This document shows positions 45,234 to 54,489 of a stretch of 64,000 bases of DNA, one piece after another (the first letter of the stretch is position 1; every line of letters begins with the position of its first letter). Location: NCBI GenBank assembly GCA_019420905.1, contig JAHZGH010000013.1:1-64000 (forward strand). The letters are read 5' to 3'. The notes under the pieces were generated by a model. That model did no database searches. It saw nothing but the letters and a program-made list of their open reading frames with translations, and was not told the DNA's origin. Both the position numbers and the translations under genes were made by a program. Source of the stretch: Succinivibrionaceae bacterium (GTDB lineage: Bacteria; Pseudomonadota; Gammaproteobacteria; Enterobacterales; Succinivibrionaceae).

Positions 45234-45628
45234 TAAAAATACCTCAAAAATAGGGTTAAGCCTCCACTGTCCATATTATTCCACCATCTAACTGGCACCC
45301 AAAATAATATTACGTAAGACAGTGTGTGATTTCTTAACAAAAAGATCAAAAGATTTGCCTTTATGCAGGTCGCACAAAGGCAATATATTTTAACATGGAT
45401 TGCCAGTTTTTTTATCATTATCATAAGAAAATATCTTAAAGAGCATCTGTAGATTAAAGTATATGCATTTAAATAAAGATATTTTATTACTAAAAAATGT
45501 AAGCAAAGATTGCGTGATAGAATAGATAGATCTGAAAATAAAATCATAAATACATATCCTTAAGCTTGATCTCTAAAGATTAGGCTCTTAAATCTCATCT
45601 AATAAGATAAATTTAAAAGGAACAAATC
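45234..45628. promoter_or_regulatory. Divergent rpsB / map region with rpsB leader
   Basis: About 395 bases. The minus-strand rpsB promoter has an extended -10 (TGTTAAAAT, 45387-45395). The predicted leader of about 145 bases begins with a perfect 10-bp hairpin at 45357-45381 (GCCTTTGTGC / GCATAAAGGC on the minus strand, loop GACCT). In gammaproteobacteria the rpsB leader is the site of S2 feedback control (established for E. coli). The map side has a good ribosome binding site (AAAAGGAA) but no convincing promoter. The reading frame at 45233-45547 is not a gene. Confidence 0.55.
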
Positions 45629-46417
45629 ATGGATATTTCCCTAAAATCACCAAGTGAAATAGAAAAGATGCGTATCGCTGGTGATTTAACCGCTAAAGTC
45701 TTAGAAATGATTGGCCCCTATGTAGTACCTGGGGTAACCACAGCAGAACTTGATGACAGAATGCTTGAATATATTGAAAAGGATCTTCATGCAGAATCTG
45801 CTGATTTAGGCTATCAAGGCTATCCTAGAGCAACATGCATCAGCATCAATGAAGTTGTCTGTCATGGAATTCCCTCTGAACACACTAAACTTCGCGATGG
45901 CGATATCGTAAACATCGATGTCACTGTTAGAAAAGATCATTATCATGGCGACAGTTCATGCATGTATTTTGTTGGAAATGTATCTCCCCGCTGCCATGAC
46001 TTATGCAAATGTGCTCAAGAAGCAATGTATGAAGCAATCAGAACTGTTCGTCCCGGCAGCAATTTAACTGAAGTAGGTTCAGCCATTCAAAAAGTTGCTG
46101 ATAAATTCCATTTTTCAATTGTACGCGATTACTGCGGACATGGCATTGGTTATGGTTTCCATGAAGAGCCTCAAGTTTTACACTACAAAAATAATTACGA
46201 TCTTCTTTTAGAAGAAGGCATGTGTTTTACCATTGAGCCTATGATTAATGCCGGTACCTGGAAATGTCGTACAAGTCGCAAGGACGGCTGGACTGTAACC
46301 ACTGCTGATAAACAACCTTCGGCTCAATACGAGCATACATTACTTGTAACACACGACGGCGTTGAAGTATTAACTTTGCGCCAAGATGAAGATTTTCCAC
46401 GCATTATTAAGCACTAA
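45629..46417 (+). CDS. map: Type I methionine aminopeptidase
   Basis: Removes the initiator methionine from nascent proteins. The 262-residue protein has the pita-bread fold metal ligands in DGDIVNIDVTV and HGDSSCMYFVG (two Asp), CGHGIGYGFHEEP (His), EEGMCFTIEPMIN (Glu) and YEHTLLVTHDG (Glu). AAAAGGAA lies before the ATG. It is divergent from rpsB and is followed one base later by glnD, the same arrangement as in E. coli. Confidence 0.97.
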   Translation: MDISLKSPSEIEKMRIAGDLTAKVLEMIGPYVVPGVTTAELDDRMLEYIEKDLHAESADLGYQGYPRATCISINEVVCHGIPSEHTKLRDGDIVNIDVTVRKDHYHGDSSCMYFVGNVSPRCHDLCKCAQEAMYEAIRTVRPGSNLTEVGSAIQKVADKFHFSIVRDYCGHGIGYGFHEEPQVLHYKNNYDLLLEEGMCFTIEPMINAGTWKCRTSRKDGWTVTTADKQPSAQYEHTLLVTHDGVEVLTLRQDEDFPRIIKH

Positions 46418-46418
46418 A

Positions 46419-49085
46419 ATGTATGAAGCTATCGCTGTTCCTCGCAAAATCAATAAATTATCTTTAAAGCCTTTTAGTTATGAAGATAATGAGATTTTCT
46501 CAGTAAAAAGTGGACGAGAACTTGTTAAACGTTATAAAGATTATCAGATAAAGGCTTTTGCAGAAGGCATAGAAGTTGAAACTCTTCTTAAAGCTCACGC
46601 AAAATCTATAGATAATGCTTTATCTAAATTGTTCTCCCATTTTGCTTTAAACAAAGCTAAGGGCTTATGTCTTATTGCAGTTGGCGGTTATGGTCGTGAG
46701 GAGCAATTCATAGGCTCTGACATCGATCTGTTAATTGCCTATGACAAGGAAAAGCCCTCTGAGGAAGTTCAAGAAAACATCGGAAAATTTATTTCCTATC
46801 TATGGGATTTAAAATTTGATTTAGGTACGTCAGTACGCTCTATTGCCGAAACTGTATTAGAAGCCCGTAAAGATATTACCATAAAGACTAATTTGCTTGA
46901 AAAGCATTTTATCTGCGGCGATTTTAATACATATAATAATCTGTGCAATGCTCTTGAACATGATGACTTCTGGGATGCAGGAAAATTTTTACAAGGTAAG
47001 ATTGAAGAACAAAAAGAACGTTATCACCATTACCGCGACACAGTTTATTCAATTGAACCTGATGTAAAAAATAATCCTGGAGGGCTGCGTGATTTGCAGC
47101 TGATGCAGTGGATAGCTATCGTTAAATTCAATGCACATACTCCAAAGCAAATGCAGGAAGTTGGCTTAATTACCCCTTCTGAACTTGATGAATATATTGC
47201 ATGTCGAGATTTTCTTTGGAATGTCCGTTTTGCGCTACATTGCAACTGTAATGGAGTCCATAACAATCGACTAACCTTAGACATTCAAAAATCAGTAGCC
47301 TCTACTTTAGGCTATGGAGATGAAGGCAATCTTCCTGTTGAACAGATGATGAGGGCTTTATTTAGAACATTAAGACGCGTCAGAGAATTAAATACTATCA
47401 TCATACAACAATCCGAACTTTTAATTGAAGGTCATATTGGCGACAATTATCAAGAACCTGTCTTCCTAGACAGTAACTTCGTAAAAAGAGGAAGTTTTAT
47501 TGACATTATCGACCACGAGCTTTTCAAATATGACCCTCCTAAGCTCTTATCGCTATTTTTAACTATTGCTAAGCATGATGAAATTAATGCAATTCATGTA
47601 AATTGCCTAAGAGCATTGCGAGAAAGCCGGCGTAAATTTAAGCATTATCTCATTGAAAATCCTGAATGCCGTACATTTTTTAAAAAGATTATAAGCTTAC
47701 CTAAAGCCGTTGTACACGCCCTCCCAATAATGCATGAAACTCGAGTACTTTCCGCCTATATGCCTCAATGGGAACGTATCGAAGGTTTAACTCAATTTGA
47801 TATGTTCCATTTATTCAGCGTTGATGAGCATACAATTCGTGTCCTAAACAATTTTGCCATATTATGCGAATCAAAAGAACCAATATTCGCTCTATTTAAA
47901 ACTATTTACAAACGATTAGAAAATCCTGAATTATTAACGTTAGCAGCTCTTTTACATGATATTGGTAAAGGGTGCGGCGGCCATCATGCTGATGTCGGAG
48001 CCTATGAGGCTGAAAACTTCTGCCAGCTTCACGGTTATTCAACTTATGAAACTGCCATGGTCTCTTGGACTATCAAATCGCATTTGCTTTTCTCAACTAC
48101 AGCGACACGTCGTGATATCACCGATCCTGAGGTAATAATGAGCTTTGCTAGAATCTGCAAAGATGAAGAGCATTTAAATATGCTCTATTGCCTAACTGTA
48201 GCAGATATTTGCGCTACAAACGATCGTGAATGGTCATCTTGGAAGGAAATAATTTTTAGACAGCTCTATCATTCTACAAGACAAGCCTTAAATCAAAGCG
48301 ATGCCGATACAACAAGACAGCAGGCTATTATGGTTCAAAACACGCAAAGAAGTGTACGCAAAATTGCTAAAGACTGTTCTCCGGCTGATCTAGATAGATA
48401 TCTTTCTCAATTTCCAGCTACCTATTTCATACATTATCGTCCTGATGAGATTGCCTGGCATGCCCGCAATATCCTAAGATTTAATGATTTAGAAAAGCCA
48501 CTCATTCTTTTTGCACAAAGTCCCAACATAGGAACTGAACTTTTAATTTTCTTTAGAAGTAATTCTCCTGCTTTTTTTGGCAAAATTGTCTACGCAATGG
48601 CAATGAAGCGTTTAAATGTGCTCAGTGCCCAGATTTTTTTGACCCATAATGGACATATTCTCTGCACCATAAAGTTCCAAAACCCTAAAGGACTACATAT
48701 CGATAACGACCGCTTACACAACCTCAGAAAGACTATTCTAGATGGTCTCAAAAACAGCACTCCTCTGCAGGATTTGCCTAAAGTTTCATGCTCTTTATTT
48801 AATGTCCCAACTAAGATTTCTTACCTCAAAAATCACGGTTCTAAACAGACCTCTATAGAAATCTCCGCTCTTGACAGTCCTGGTCTTCTAGCTAAGATTG
48901 GCATTACACTTGGTAATTGTAATTGCTTAATTTCAGCAGCTCGTATTGCCACTACAGGAGAAAGAGCCGATGATTTCTTTGCAGTTACTGATATCAATGG
49001 TTTGCCCTTAGATGAAAAACAACAAGAAATTTTGTCATCTGCTTTATATAAAGCTTTAGGGGGAAATAATAATGGTAATAATTGA
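46419..49085 (+). CDS. glnD: Bifunctional PII uridylyltransferase / uridylyl-removing enzyme
   Basis: Nitrogen sensor that adds or removes UMP on PII proteins according to glutamine level. The 888-residue product (E. coli: 890) has a nucleotidyltransferase domain with GGYGREEQFIGSDIDLLI (about residues 87-104), a GlnD linker, an HD domain with LLHDIGKGCGGHHADVG (about 508-524), and two C-terminal ACT domains (about 700-885, including SALDSPGLLAKIG). The ATG at 46419, one base after the map stop, is preferred over a longer frame that runs into map. Confidence 0.96.
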   Translation: MYEAIAVPRKINKLSLKPFSYEDNEIFSVKSGRELVKRYKDYQIKAFAEGIEVETLLKAHAKSIDNALSKLFSHFALNKAKGLCLIAVGGYGREEQFIGSDIDLLIAYDKEKPSEEVQENIGKFISYLWDLKFDLGTSVRSIAETVLEARKDITIKTNLLEKHFICGDFNTYNNLCNALEHDDFWDAGKFLQGKIEEQKERYHHYRDTVYSIEPDVKNNPGGLRDLQLMQWIAIVKFNAHTPKQMQEVGLITPSELDEYIACRDFLWNVRFALHCNCNGVHNNRLTLDIQKSVASTLGYGDEGNLPVEQMMRALFRTLRRVRELNTIIIQQSELLIEGHIGDNYQEPVFLDSNFVKRGSFIDIIDHELFKYDPPKLLSLFLTIAKHDEINAIHVNCLRALRESRRKFKHYLIENPECRTFFKKIISLPKAVVHALPIMHETRVLSAYMPQWERIEGLTQFDMFHLFSVDEHTIRVLNNFAILCESKEPIFALFKTIYKRLENPELLTLAALLHDIGKGCGGHHADVGAYEAENFCQLHGYSTYETAMVSWTIKSHLLFSTTATRRDITDPEVIMSFARICKDEEHLNMLYCLTVADICATNDREWSSWKEIIFRQLYHSTRQALNQSDADTTRQQAIMVQNTQRSVRKIAKDCSPADLDRYLSQFPATYFIHYRPDEIAWHARNILRFNDLEKPLILFAQSPNIGTELLIFFRSNSPAFFGKIVYAMAMKRLNVLSAQIFLTHNGHILCTIKFQNPKGLHIDNDRLHNLRKTILDGLKNSTPLQDLPKVSCSLFNVPTKISYLKNHGSKQTSIEISALDSPGLLAKIGITLGNCNCLISAARIATTGERADDFFAVTDINGLPLDEKQQEILSSALYKALGGNNNGNN

Positions 49086-49096
49086 GGAAGATTACG

Positions 49097-49942
49097 ATGT
49101 TACAGGAGAATTTGCAAACTCTCATAGAAGAAGCCTTTGAAGAACGTACTCAGCTCAGCTCAAAAAATGTAAGCAGTGAAATAAAAAATGCAGTTGAAAC
49201 TGTAATTGATAAACTCGACAAAGGCGATCTACGTGTTGCAGAAAAGATTGACGGCACATGGGTAACACATCAATGGATCAAAAAAGCCATTTTGTTATCT
49301 TTTAAAATTCATGACAGCGCTCTTACCGAATTACCAGGTGGCGCTTATTTTGATAAAATCCCGTTAAAATTCCAAAACTATAATGCCGAGCGTTTTTTAA
49401 AAGAAGGCATTCGTGCTTGTCCTGGCTGTATAGTAAGACGCGGCTCTTATTTGGAAAATGGTGTAATTTTACTACCTTCATTTGTAAATATTGGCGCCCA
49501 TGTAGGTTCTGGAACTATGGTTGACACCTGGGCTACAGTTGGTTCTTGCGCCCAAGTTGGACGTAATGTTCATATTGCAGGCGGCGCTGGCATTGGCGGT
49601 GTTCTAGAACCGCTTCAGGCTGGACCAACCATCATTGAAGATAATGTTTTTATTGGTGCTCGCTCTGAAGTTGTTGAGGGAGTGATTGTAGGAGAAGGCT
49701 CTGTTATTTCTATGGGCGTATTCTTAGGCAAATCAACTCGTATTTACGATCGCACCACAGGGGAGATATCCTATGGCTATATTCCACCGCACTCTGTTGT
49801 TGTTGCGGGAAATCTTCCTTCTAAAGACGGTAAATACTCACTTTATGCTGCTATCATTGTTAAGCATGTTGATGAAAAAACCAGATCTAAAGTAGGTCTT
49901 AACGAGCTTTTACGTCAAGCTCAAGAAGAGATCCACAACTAA
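49097..49942 (+). CDS. dapD: Tetrahydrodipicolinate N-succinyltransferase
   Basis: Succinyl-CoA-dependent step of the lysine/diaminopimelate pathway. The 281-residue trimeric beta-helix protein shows KIDGTWVTHQWIKKA, VNIGAHVGSGTMVDTWATVG (first part), the GGVLEPLQAGPTIIED block, IGARSEVVEGVIVGEGSVIS (first part) and VVAGNLPSKDGKYSLY. The ATG at 49097 (GAGGAA seven bases upstream) gives MLQENLQTLIEEAFE, aligning with E. coli MQQLQNIIETAFE. It is 11 bases after glnD. Confidence 0.97.
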   Translation: MLQENLQTLIEEAFEERTQLSSKNVSSEIKNAVETVIDKLDKGDLRVAEKIDGTWVTHQWIKKAILLSFKIHDSALTELPGGAYFDKIPLKFQNYNAERFLKEGIRACPGCIVRRGSYLENGVILLPSFVNIGAHVGSGTMVDTWATVGSCAQVGRNVHIAGGAGIGGVLEPLQAGPTIIEDNVFIGARSEVVEGVIVGEGSVISMGVFLGKSTRIYDRTTGEISYGYIPPHSVVVAGNLPSKDGKYSLYAAIIVKHVDEKTRSKVGLNELLRQAQEEIHN

Positions 49943-49953
49943 ATTCAAGCCGC

Positions 49954-49985
49954 CTGCAGTCTTAAAGCTGCAGATGGTTTTAATT
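49954..49985 (+). terminator. Probable terminator after dapD
   Basis: CTGCAG / CTGCAG stem with an eight-base loop, extendable by GCC/GGT across a small bulge, followed by a T-rich tract. It is placed 12 bases after the dapD stop and overlaps the end of the converging gene. Confidence 0.5.
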
Positions 49986-51833
49986 TAAATCACTACTCTC
50001 TAAACTCTCATCTGGCAATTCTTCACGATCATATGGAAAATTTAAAAGAGCATTAGTTTGTACTACTATTGCAGTCCCTTTAACAAAACCAGCTCTCCAC
50101 GGTAAAACCTTTCCGCGTTCTACTAAATCATCCACATATATACTTAAGTTTTTATAATAATCTTGCCAAAGATTAGATAATTGTCCCAGAATTTTTGCAT
50201 CTTCTACACTGACCTCTCCTATTGCATCAATGCGATTCTGCAGTTCTTGTACATAAGTATCGTATGCTTTCTTAGATTCATATTCGCAGATATCATCATC
50301 TTGACTAGACAAGCACTGACGCATTAAGAAATAATCTCCAAAGCCATATTCGCGGAATAAAGAAATAAGGGCTAATCCTAGATTGGATCTTAGATGCTCT
50401 CCTACAGCATCATCGATACTATCCGTGAAAAATACCGAAGAATTCCACATCTTAGCAAAAGCATCCCATGATTCAACTACCGCTGCAAACTTATCAGTTT
50501 TAAGCCCTTCTCCTCGCAAAGAGGCATAAATTCCCCTTATACATTCATCAGAAGCAAAATAAAACTCTTCAGCATTAGCTCCATCAAAAAATGCACAGGT
50601 CTTCTCGAGATAATCTCCAGTAACAGTCTTATTTTCACTGCCCTGTCTAAAAGCTTTCTTAGGGTCCAAAACAATACCTTGCGGCTTACCTGCTAGCTTC
50701 CACACACGCATAAGCATTGTTCTATAAATAATAGGTCTTATAGCCTGAGCTTGATTTATCAATGGTAAAATAGTTTGTAGCTCGCGATAAAATTCAGCCC
50801 AGCTCTTAAGTGCTTTACTAATAGCTTCTTTTAACTGTAAAGAACCTTGAAAACGCCTTAATAATACAGCCGTATATTTTAAAGACTCGAGCTCATAACG
50901 ATTGTCTATATCATAAACTAATGTCGTCGGATCACTTTTACTATTTTTTATTTCATAGTAGGAATTAGTAAAATTTAAAATATGCTTATTGCTAACTAAT
51001 GCATATAAAAGCAAATACCACTCTTCTCCGCGCGCATAAATATCTGCACTCAGTGCACCTTGATGGCTTTGATTTACAGCATTATTCCAATCTCTTTGAT
51101 ATTGTTCGTAGAGAGAATTTTCACCGTTAAAAAGATTATTTAAAAAAGATAGCGGACCGTTTCCATCATGTCTATAAAAACGATCTAAGGCAAATTTACA
51201 GCCTGCTGTTAAATTAAAATGACTTGATCCTCTTTTTGTTTTCTCCGTGCAAAGAAAATCAATATCATCTAGATTTTGTGCTTTAGAGAAAAAATCTCGC
51301 GGCCATAATATGGCTGAGAGTAAGCGCTGAGAGCAAGAAAAACCATTATTTAAGCACAGAAACGTACATTCAGAGGCTACATGACGGATACTCAAATCTG
51401 CCGCAAGCATTGGGATCTCAAGCTTTTGTGGCAATCCCAGATACTGAGCATCTATTTCATCAAAATTAAATTCCAGATGGCTAGTATCAGGCAAATCTGT
51501 AAGGATTTCTTCTTCAACTTGAAAATCAATAGCATTATCCTGAACTTCGCCATAAGCTATGCTCTCTAAATGATCTGAATTAAGCTTAGCTTGAATGACC
51601 ATATCAGAGGGTGACGGCTTATTTAAAAGCAAGGTAAATCTGTGGTCATAACGCAGATTGCGCGTACATAATACTGTTTGTAGCTGAGTCTGCCCCTGAG
51701 TATTTATAAAGGCAGAAACCTCACTCTCGCCGCTAGGATAATTAAATTCGCCTATTTCCCACATCAAAGCTGCATTTGATGAGCTTATACCAATGTAAGC
51801 CATGCAGATCAAGGCTTTTTTTATAATTGTCAT
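49980..51833 (-). CDS. Unrecognised exported protein, cysteine-rich, 617 residues
   Basis: I do not recognise this family. The N-terminus is a signal peptide (basic MTIIKK, hydrophobic core, probable cleavage after SNA near residue 20), so it is probably periplasmic or surface-exposed. The mature part has ten cysteines, three clustered in ECTFLCLNNGFSC, consistent with disulfides. The first roughly 150 residues look beta-rich and polar; from about 150 on it is largely helical with many Trp and Tyr. Similar short Trp segments recur at about residues 345 (KSWAEFYREL), 456 (ESWDAFAKMW) and 556 (SNLWQDYYKN), hinting at a repeat of roughly 100 residues. No membrane segment, lipobox or catalytic motif is evident. 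It lies downstream of the nqr terminator and has no strong ribosome binding site. Confidence 0.75.
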   Translation of the reverse strand: MTIIKKALICMAYIGISSSNAALMWEIGEFNYPSGESEVSAFINTQGQTQLQTVLCTRNLRYDHRFTLLLNKPSPSDMVIQAKLNSDHLESIAYGEVQDNAIDFQVEEEILTDLPDTSHLEFNFDEIDAQYLGLPQKLEIPMLAADLSIRHVASECTFLCLNNGFSCSQRLLSAILWPRDFFSKAQNLDDIDFLCTEKTKRGSSHFNLTAGCKFALDRFYRHDGNGPLSFLNNLFNGENSLYEQYQRDWNNAVNQSHQGALSADIYARGEEWYLLLYALVSNKHILNFTNSYYEIKNSKSDPTTLVYDIDNRYELESLKYTAVLLRRFQGSLQLKEAISKALKSWAEFYRELQTILPLINQAQAIRPIIYRTMLMRVWKLAGKPQGIVLDPKKAFRQGSENKTVTGDYLEKTCAFFDGANAEEFYFASDECIRGIYASLRGEGLKTDKFAAVVESWDAFAKMWNSSVFFTDSIDDAVGEHLRSNLGLALISLFREYGFGDYFLMRQCLSSQDDDICEYESKKAYDTYVQELQNRIDAIGEVSVEDAKILGQLSNLWQDYYKNLSIYVDDLVERGKVLPWRAGFVKGTAIVVQTNALLNFPYDREELPDESLESSDLN

Positions 51834-51947
51834 TTTCGAAAAATAATCTCTTAAAACGGTGTTTAGTATACTCCTGATATAACTTCACTCCCACAATAAA
51901 ATTTTATTTATATTCAATTATATAAAAATTTTTTTAATTTTTATTCA

Positions 51948-51977
51948 TAAAAAAACCCGGCATATTTTGCCGGGTTT
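51948..51977 (-). terminator. nqr operon terminator
   Basis: Perfect 7-bp stem CCCGGCA / TGCCGGG with a five-base loop. On the minus strand it is followed by seven T, 15 bases beyond the nqrF stop. Confidence 0.88.
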
Positions 51978-51991
51978 ACAATCGTTTTCGA

Positions 51992-53218
51992 TTAACCACC
52001 AAAGTTATCGAACAAGATATTGTCATCCTCAACGCCTAAGCTGTGAAGCATATCAACAGCAGACTTAGTCATCATCGGAGGTCCGCACATATAGTACTCA
52101 CAATCCTCAGGATTCTTATGATCTCTTAAGTATTGCTCATAGAGTACATTGGCAATGAAGCCTGTCAAACCAGTCCAATGATCCTCTGGGCGAGGGTCAG
52201 AAAGAGCTAAGTGCCAAGAGAAGTTTGGATGTTCCTTAGCAAGCTGATCGAATTCATCATTGTAGAAGCATTCTGATAAAGAACGTGCACCGTACCAGAA
52301 GGAGATCTTACGCTTAGAATTCAAACGCTTTAACTGATCGAAAATGTGTGAACGCATCGGGGCCATACCAGCACCACCACCGATGAATACCATTTCGTTG
52401 TCAGTATCACGAGCAAAGAACTCGCCAAACGGACCTGAAATAGTTACCTTATCACCCGGCTTTAAGCTCCAAATATAAGAAGACATAATTCCCGGAGGAG
52501 CTGAAGGGTTAGAGAACGGCGGTGTTGCAATACGTACGTTCAACATGATAAGGCCCTTCTCTCCTGGGTAGTTAGCCATGGAATAAGCACGAATAGTTGG
52601 GGTATCAACCTTCGATACTAACTTATCAAAACCATAGTGCTTAAAAGCGCCCTGGAACTGAGGCTCAATATCAAAGTCCTTATAGTAAACAGTATGAGCC
52701 GGAGCTTCGATCTGAATATAACCGCCTGCACGGAACGGAACTTCCTCTCCCTCAGGAATACGTAAACGAAGCTCTTTAATGAAAGTTGCAACGTTATGGT
52801 TAGAAATAACCTCGCACTCCCATTTCTTTACGCCAAAGACTGAGGCCGGCAGCTCAATGTTGCAGTCATTCTTGACAGTAACCTGGCAAGCCAAACGCCA
52901 GCCTTCCTTAATCTGACGCTTAGAAAAATGAGAATATTCGATAGGTAAAACGTTACCGCCACCAGAAGTGACTTTAACTTTACACTGACCACAAGCACCA
53001 CGACCACCACAGGCTGAGGACACAAATACGCCCTTATCACCTAAGATGTTCAAGAGCTTACCACCTGCAGGGCAGGTCATAGTCAAAGATGGATCGTCAT
53101 TGACGCCAATCTTGACATCACCGCCTGTTACTAGGTACTTCTTAGCAACGACGATGAGGGCTACTAGAATGGCGACGATAACAACGAACATTACGACGCC
53201 AGATACAATTGTTAACAT
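51992..53218 (-). CDS. nqrF: Na+-translocating NADH:quinone reductase subunit F
   Basis: Electron entry subunit: oxidises NADH and passes electrons through FAD to a [2Fe-2S] centre. The 408-residue protein has one N-terminal membrane anchor (about residues 5-27), the ferredoxin domain with cysteines in SACGGRGACGQCKV and RLACQV (about 69-112), the FAD site RAYSMANYP, and the NADH site FIGGGAGMAPMRSH. GGGGG precedes the ATG. It is the last gene of nqrABCDEF. No apbE or nqrM gene follows, unlike in many Vibrio-type operons. Confidence 0.97.
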   Translation of the reverse strand: MLTIVSGVVMFVVIVAILVALIVVAKKYLVTGGDVKIGVNDDPSLTMTCPAGGKLLNILGDKGVFVSSACGGRGACGQCKVKVTSGGGNVLPIEYSHFSKRQIKEGWRLACQVTVKNDCNIELPASVFGVKKWECEVISNHNVATFIKELRLRIPEGEEVPFRAGGYIQIEAPAHTVYYKDFDIEPQFQGAFKHYGFDKLVSKVDTPTIRAYSMANYPGEKGLIMLNVRIATPPFSNPSAPPGIMSSYIWSLKPGDKVTISGPFGEFFARDTDNEMVFIGGGAGMAPMRSHIFDQLKRLNSKRKISFWYGARSLSECFYNDEFDQLAKEHPNFSWHLALSDPRPEDHWTGLTGFIANVLYEQYLRDHKNPEDCEYYMCGPPMMTKSAVDMLHSLGVEDDNILFDNFGG

Positions 53219-53227
53219 GTATCCCCC

Positions 53228-53824
53228 TTAGAGCTGAATACCAGAGAAGGACATAAAGCCAATGGCCATAAGTCCTGCAGTGATAAAGGTTAAAGGCAGA
53301 CCACGCAAACCGGCAGGAGCGTTAGAATACTTAAGTTTCTCACGAATAGCAGCCAGCAGAATGATAGCCAATGCCCATGATGCGCCTGAACCAATAGCAT
53401 AAACTACAGATTCGGCAAAGTTATATTCACGCTGTACCATGAAAGATACACCAGCGAAGATAACGCAGTTTACAGTAATGAGAGGCAGGAAAATACCTAA
53501 AGCAGCGTACAAAGACGGTACGTACTTATCAAGGAACATTTCCAGGACCTGAACGATAGCAGCGATAACACCAATGTAGGTGATGAAGCTTAAGAAGGAC
53601 AGATCCATACCCTGAACTAAAGCATCTGGCTTTAATATGTATTCATTGATAAGGTTATTAGCAGGAACAGCTAAGACCTGAACCATGATTACAGCAGCAC
53701 CTAAACCTGCGGAGGTAGTAACTTTTTTGGACACAGCCAAGAAAGTACACATACCGAGGAAGAAGGCTAAAGCCATATTCTCAATAAAGATACTCTTTAC
53801 GAGTAAGGACAAATAATGTTCCAT
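53228..53824 (-). CDS. nqrE: Na+-NQR subunit E
   Basis: A 198-residue integral membrane subunit with six transmembrane segments, homologous to NqrD and RnfA. NqrD and NqrE together carry a membrane iron centre through a conserved cysteine pair; candidate cysteines are in FFLGMCTFLAV (about residue 26) and TVNCVIFAGVSF (about 118). The conserved YAIGSGASWALAII segment is near the C-terminus. It starts 2 bases after the nqrD stop. Confidence 0.97.
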   Translation of the reverse strand: MEHYLSLLVKSIFIENMALAFFLGMCTFLAVSKKVTTSAGLGAAVIMVQVLAVPANNLINEYILKPDALVQGMDLSFLSFITYIGVIAAIVQVLEMFLDKYVPSLYAALGIFLPLITVNCVIFAGVSFMVQREYNFAESVVYAIGSGASWALAIILLAAIREKLKYSNAPAGLRGLPLTFITAGLMAIGFMSFSGIQL

Positions 53825-53826
53825 TA

Positions 53827-54489
53827 TTAGTAATCCTCCCTATGAGTGTCATACTCGAGAGGCTCTTGCAGATCCTTACGGAAAGTCTTAACTAACCAAA
53901 TTAAGCCACCAACAAGGAAGAAGGCGCACGGTGGCATTACTAAGAAGCCACACGGTACATACCAGCCACCATTGTTAACGGTCTGGAAAATAGTAAGACC
54001 AAACCAAGTACCAGAACCAAAGATCTCACGGATGGTTGCAACAATGCACAGAACTAAAGAATAGCCTAAGCCATTGCCAATACCGTCCATTAAAGAAGGT
54101 AACGGCGGGTATTTAAGAGCAAAGCCTTCAGTTCTACCCATAACGATACAGTTGGTAATAATCAAACCAACATATACGGATAACTGCTTTGACAGATCAT
54201 AGGCAAAAGCTCTTAAGATCTGATCAACGATGATTACCAACGAAGCAATAATGGTCATCTGTGCAATAATACGTACAGAACCTGGAATCAAGTTACGTAC
54301 ATATGATACCGCCAGATTGGATAGTGTAGTAACGAAAGTTACTGACAGACCCATTACGAACGCGGTCTTCATACTTGAAGTTACGGCTAAAGAAGAGCAG
54401 ATACCCAAAACCTGAATCATTACCGGATTATTGGCAATCAACGGCTCAAGTAAGCTCTCTTTTAAACCAGGGACTTTAGCGTCACTCAT
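53827..54489 (-). CDS. nqrD: Na+-NQR subunit D
   Basis: A 220-residue integral membrane subunit with about six transmembrane segments, paired with NqrE. Conserved blocks are NNPVMIQVLGICSSLAVT (about residues 19-36, candidate iron-centre Cys) and YVGLIITNCIVMGRTEGFA (about 105-123, second Cys), and SLMDGIGNGLGYSLVL. GGGGGAATA precedes the ATG one base after the nqrC stop. Confidence 0.97.
   Translation of the reverse strand: MSDAKVPGLKESLLEPLIANNPVMIQVLGICSSLAVTSSMKTAFVMGLSVTFVTTLSNLAVSYVRNLIPGSVRIIAQMTIIASLVIIVDQILRAFAYDLSKQLSVYVGLIITNCIVMGRTEGFALKYPPLPSLMDGIGNGLGYSLVLCIVATIREIFGSGTWFGLTIFQTVNNGGWYVPCGFLVMPPCAFFLVGGLIWLVKTFRKDLQEPLEYDTHREDY

Noticed and set aside
45233..45547. 104-residue minus-strand frame upstream of rpsB
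   Set aside because: It covers the rpsB promoter and leader, has no homology that I recognise and no ribosome binding site, and overlaps the rpsB start.
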